DNA of 8,395 nucleotides, taken from contig CANRPG010000073.1 in assembly GCA_947632425.1 (NCBI GenBank), positions 1 to 8,395 of the forward strand, given 5' to 3'. Position numbers and translations under genes: made by a program. Positions 6,373 to 8,395 of the stretch are shown here, one piece after another. The notes below the pieces were generated by a model. It saw nothing but the letters and a program-made list of their open reading frames with translations. It searched no databases and was not told the DNA's origin. Position 1 is the first letter of the stretch. Every line of letters starts with the position of its first letter. The DNA is from an uncultured Clostridia bacterium. GTDB lineage: Bacteria > Bacillota > Clostridia > Oscillospirales > Ruminococcaceae.

Positions 6373-8105
6373 GTATACGTCTCACCGTTGTATTCAATTT
6401 TTTCTATGATCGAGGGCGCGTATACCTCCACGCCGAAATTCGCCGCATTGTGCTTTTCCTTTACGCCCGAGTACTGATACAGCGTGAACGCCTCGCCGTT
6501 TTCGGCAGCCGCAAAAGGCATGTCGGCAGGCGCGTAAAATGCGTACCGCGAAAGATATACGCTCTCTCCGCCTTCCGATACAAATTCGCACATATCAACG
6601 TTTCTGCCAAGAGACGTGCTCAAAGTAAGCTCGCCGCTGCCTGGCAGTTTTATCTTCAATGAAGCCGCGCTTATATTGCCAAGCTCTTCAAGGCTTACGC
6701 AAATGCTTACCGCCCTCGCATAATGGTCGCTGTAATAAATACTTCCGCTCACTCGCTTGTGCAGGTCTGCCTCTATGGAATCGCCGTAGTATGTGCATAT
6801 CTCTGTCTGCACCGAAAAATCATTATCCTTTATGTTCTCATTCGCCTCGTCGGTCAGCGGCGTGATCACCATAAAAATGTTTGCGGCAACTCCGTCGCAC
6901 AGCACCGCCTGAACATCTACAGAGTACATATTATTTGAAAGCTCGGTCTTGCCTATGCGTTCTTCGCTGAAACTTGTCTGAATATCATCTATTGCCTGCT
7001 GCGAGTAGAAGTTTCCTGCCAGAGCATCTATAGTGTAAGTCGTAGAGTACTCATCCGACGTCGAGCTTCCTATAATGTCTACAAGAAGCGCGCTTTCGTC
7101 GGGGAAAGCCACAGGCAGGTTGCTGCCGTCTGCCGCAATAACGTTGAATTCATTGCCGCTTTCATCGCGGAAGGTGAGCAGCGCGTTTGTGTAAATAAGG
7201 CTCAGCTGCGCAGACTTCTCAAGAGCAAAATCGTCTCTCTGCGAAATAACATTAGCAAACGTCAGCCGCTTTCCGTCATCTGCGGTAAGATCTCTCTTAG
7301 GCACGGTAATATCGTTTTGCTCATAGCATTCCAGCGGTTCGCCCGTAAGCATAGTTATGTGCTGAAGTTCTCTGTATTTTGCAGAAGTAATTTCGGTAAG
7401 GCTCTTTATGCCGCCGTTGTAGATCTCGTTTGTAAAGGAAATTTCCATAGCCTCGTCAATAACAGCATCTACGCAGTGAAAACGCAGCGGCTTTGAAAAG
7501 CTTACTATCACAGTATCATTTGCGGCGCTTATGCCGTCAATGTCAACAAGCAGACCGTCTATAGTCAGCTCTGCGCCCGACTCCCACGGCAGATCGAGCT
7601 TGACTGTCAATTCTCCCATAGTGTAGCCGCCGACAGAGGCGTTGCCCCAGCCGCTGTTGGATATCATGTAAGCCCTTATGCCCTCGCTGCCCGAAACGCC
7701 CTCGATGCTTATTGTGGGCACCGATGATATGCCGTTGTAAGCATACGGCAGCGATATCGTTACCGACGAATTGTTTTCGCTGATGTACATATCGCAGTAT
7801 ATATAGTCGGAAGCAAATTCTATCTGCGAAGTAACTATCTCGCTTGCGGCAGAGTCCAGCGCAGGATCTATCACCATGTCGTCCTTGCCTGCAATGTATA
7901 TGCCGCCTGCCACCATGAGCGTCAGCATCGCCATTGCGGTAAGAGCCGCCATAACAGGCCCGCCGCCAAGCTTCGGACGAGCATCATTCAGCCCCAGCCT
8001 GTTCTCAACATTTTGAGTAATGCGCTTTTTGTCCTCCCGTGTGAGCTTTTCAGCTTTCATAGGCATAACGTTTTTGCTCTTTTTGAATAACTTAAACGAT
8101 CTCAT
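6357..8105 (-). CDS. Single-pass membrane protein with large outer domain, probable anti-sigma factor
   Basis: The 582-residue product has a basic cytoplasmic N-terminus of about 48 residues (RSFKLFKKSKN, then EKLTREDKKRITQNVENRL, probably helical), one membrane helix at about 50-72 (VMAALTAMAMLTLMVAGGIY), and roughly 510 outer residues that look mostly beta-stranded. I recognise no named domain. There is no HxxxCxxC zinc anti-sigma motif. The anti-sigma role is inferred from the 14-base overlap with the ECF sigma gene upstream, the single-pass topology, and the precedent of DUF4179-, RsiV- and RsgI-like proteins encoded after sigma genes in Firmicutes. The outer part could sense a cell-wall, peptide or polysaccharide signal. 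About seven cysteines are scattered in it. The start is ATG 8105 with AAAGGGG 8 bases upstream; the adjacent in-frame GTG at 8108 (5-base gap) is an alternative giving one more residue. The gene ends inside a terminator hairpin. Confidence 0.75.
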   Translation of the reverse strand: MRSFKLFKKSKNVMPMKAEKLTREDKKRITQNVENRLGLNDARPKLGGGPVMAALTAMAMLTLMVAGGIYIAGKDDMVIDPALDSAASEIVTSQIEFASDYIYCDMYISENNSSVTISLPYAYNGISSVPTISIEGVSGSEGIRAYMISNSGWGNASVGGYTMGELTVKLDLPWESGAELTIDGLLVDIDGISAANDTVIVSFSKPLRFHCVDAVIDEAMEISFTNEIYNGGIKSLTEITSAKYRELQHITMLTGEPLECYEQNDITVPKRDLTADDGKRLTFANVISQRDDFALEKSAQLSLIYTNALLTFRDESGNEFNVIAADGSNLPVAFPDESALLVDIIGSSTSDEYSTTYTIDALAGNFYSQQAIDDIQTSFSEERIGKTELSNNMYSVDVQAVLCDGVAANIFMVITPLTDEANENIKDNDFSVQTEICTYYGDSIEADLHKRVSGSIYYSDHYARAVSICVSLEELGNISAASLKIKLPGSGELTLSTSLGRNVDMCEFVSEGGESVYLSRYAFYAPADMPFAAAENGEAFTLYQYSGVKEKHNAANFGVEVYAPSIIEKIEYNGETYTKKEA

Positions 8106-8395
8106 CACTGTAACCCCTTTCCGATAAATATCCCTTTATCGACTCCCGTGCCCTGTGCAGAGAAGTTCTCGCATCAGAAGCGCCTATCTTCATTTTGTCT
8201 GATATCTCGCCCAGTGTCTCGCCGTAGAAATAATACCGCAGGAACACCTCATACTGCTTTTTGTTCAGCTTGTCCGCCGCTTCAAGTATGTCGGATACGG
8301 TCTCCATTTTTGAGTATCTGCTGTCAATAAGAGACCCTTCCTCCAGCCCCTGTGCCACCCTTACCGTTCGCAGATGGTTGACGGCAAGATTTTTG
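8092..8395 (-). CDS. ECF-type RNA polymerase sigma factor, C-terminal part (partial)
   Basis: The frame is open to the right edge, so the gene's 5' end is missing; 100 complete codons are present before TAA 8092-8094. The first visible residues, KNLAVNHLRTVR, match the end of region 2.4 in ECF sigma factors (typically RNLAINHLRK). A linker follows, then region 4 (residues about 39-92) with LNKKQYEVFLRYYFYGETLGEISDKM and a helix-turn-helix (60-83) ending in SLHRARESIKGYL, which reads the -35 box. The GTG at 8358 that could start an 88-residue protein is better read as an internal valine, because the family match continues upstream of it. The product directs RNA polymerase to a small set of promoters, typically including its own. 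The stop overlaps the start of the membrane protein gene by 14 bases, implying coupled synthesis and a sigma/anti-sigma pair. Confidence 0.88.
   Translation of the reverse strand, partial: KNLAVNHLRTVRVAQGLEEGSLIDSRYSKMETVSDILEAADKLNKKQYEVFLRYYFYGETLGEISDKMKIGASDARTSLHRARESIKGYLSERGYSDEIV

Noticed and set aside
1..8395. Search for CRISPR arrays, tRNA or rRNA genes, insertion sequences, attachment sites and riboswitches.
   Set aside because: No spaced direct repeats, cloverleaf, transposase frame or terminal inverted repeats were seen. The untranslated gaps (at most about 155 bases) are explained by promoters and terminators.

Overview
This window looks like ordinary chromosome from a low-to-mid-GC Gram-positive anaerobe, most likely a clostridium of the Oscillospiraceae/Ruminococcus type. 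That placement is an inference. It rests on strong purine-rich Shine-Dalgarno sites, textbook SigA promoters, MEP-pathway isoprenoid synthesis, a COG1313 radical SAM protein and a Lrp/aminotransferase gene pair. I see no tRNA, rRNA, CRISPR array, transposase or phage gene.

Layout. At the left edge (1-138, + strand) is the last part of an ABC exporter subunit. It runs into a bidirectional terminator (146-182). Everything else is on the - strand, so transcription runs from right to left. From upstream to downstream: (a) an ECF sigma factor cut by the right edge (8395-8092) overlaps a single-pass membrane protein with a very large outer domain, probably its anti-sigma factor (8105-6357), and this unit ends in a terminator that reaches into the coding sequence; (b) a perfect-consensus SigA promoter (6322-6294) starts a tight four-gene operon: Lrp/AsnC-type regulator, class I/II PLP aminotransferase, ispE, and a PflX-like radical SAM protein. 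Its last three genes overlap by 4 and 8 bases; (c) a separate SigA promoter (2740-2713) drives an 823-residue, 8-helix FtsX/MacB-type permease with no ATPase gene beside it.

How the genes fit together. The Lrp-like protein probably senses an amino acid and controls the transaminase that follows it. IspE and the radical SAM protein are carried on the same transcript and look translationally coupled, although no shared pathway is obvious. The sigma/anti-sigma pair is a self-contained envelope-signalling module whose signal is unknown. The permease may work with an ATPase encoded elsewhere.

I find no convincing evidence of a wholly new system. The most interesting items are the anti-sigma-like protein with an unrecognised outer domain, the functionally unassigned radical SAM protein in an ispE operon, and the orphan permease.
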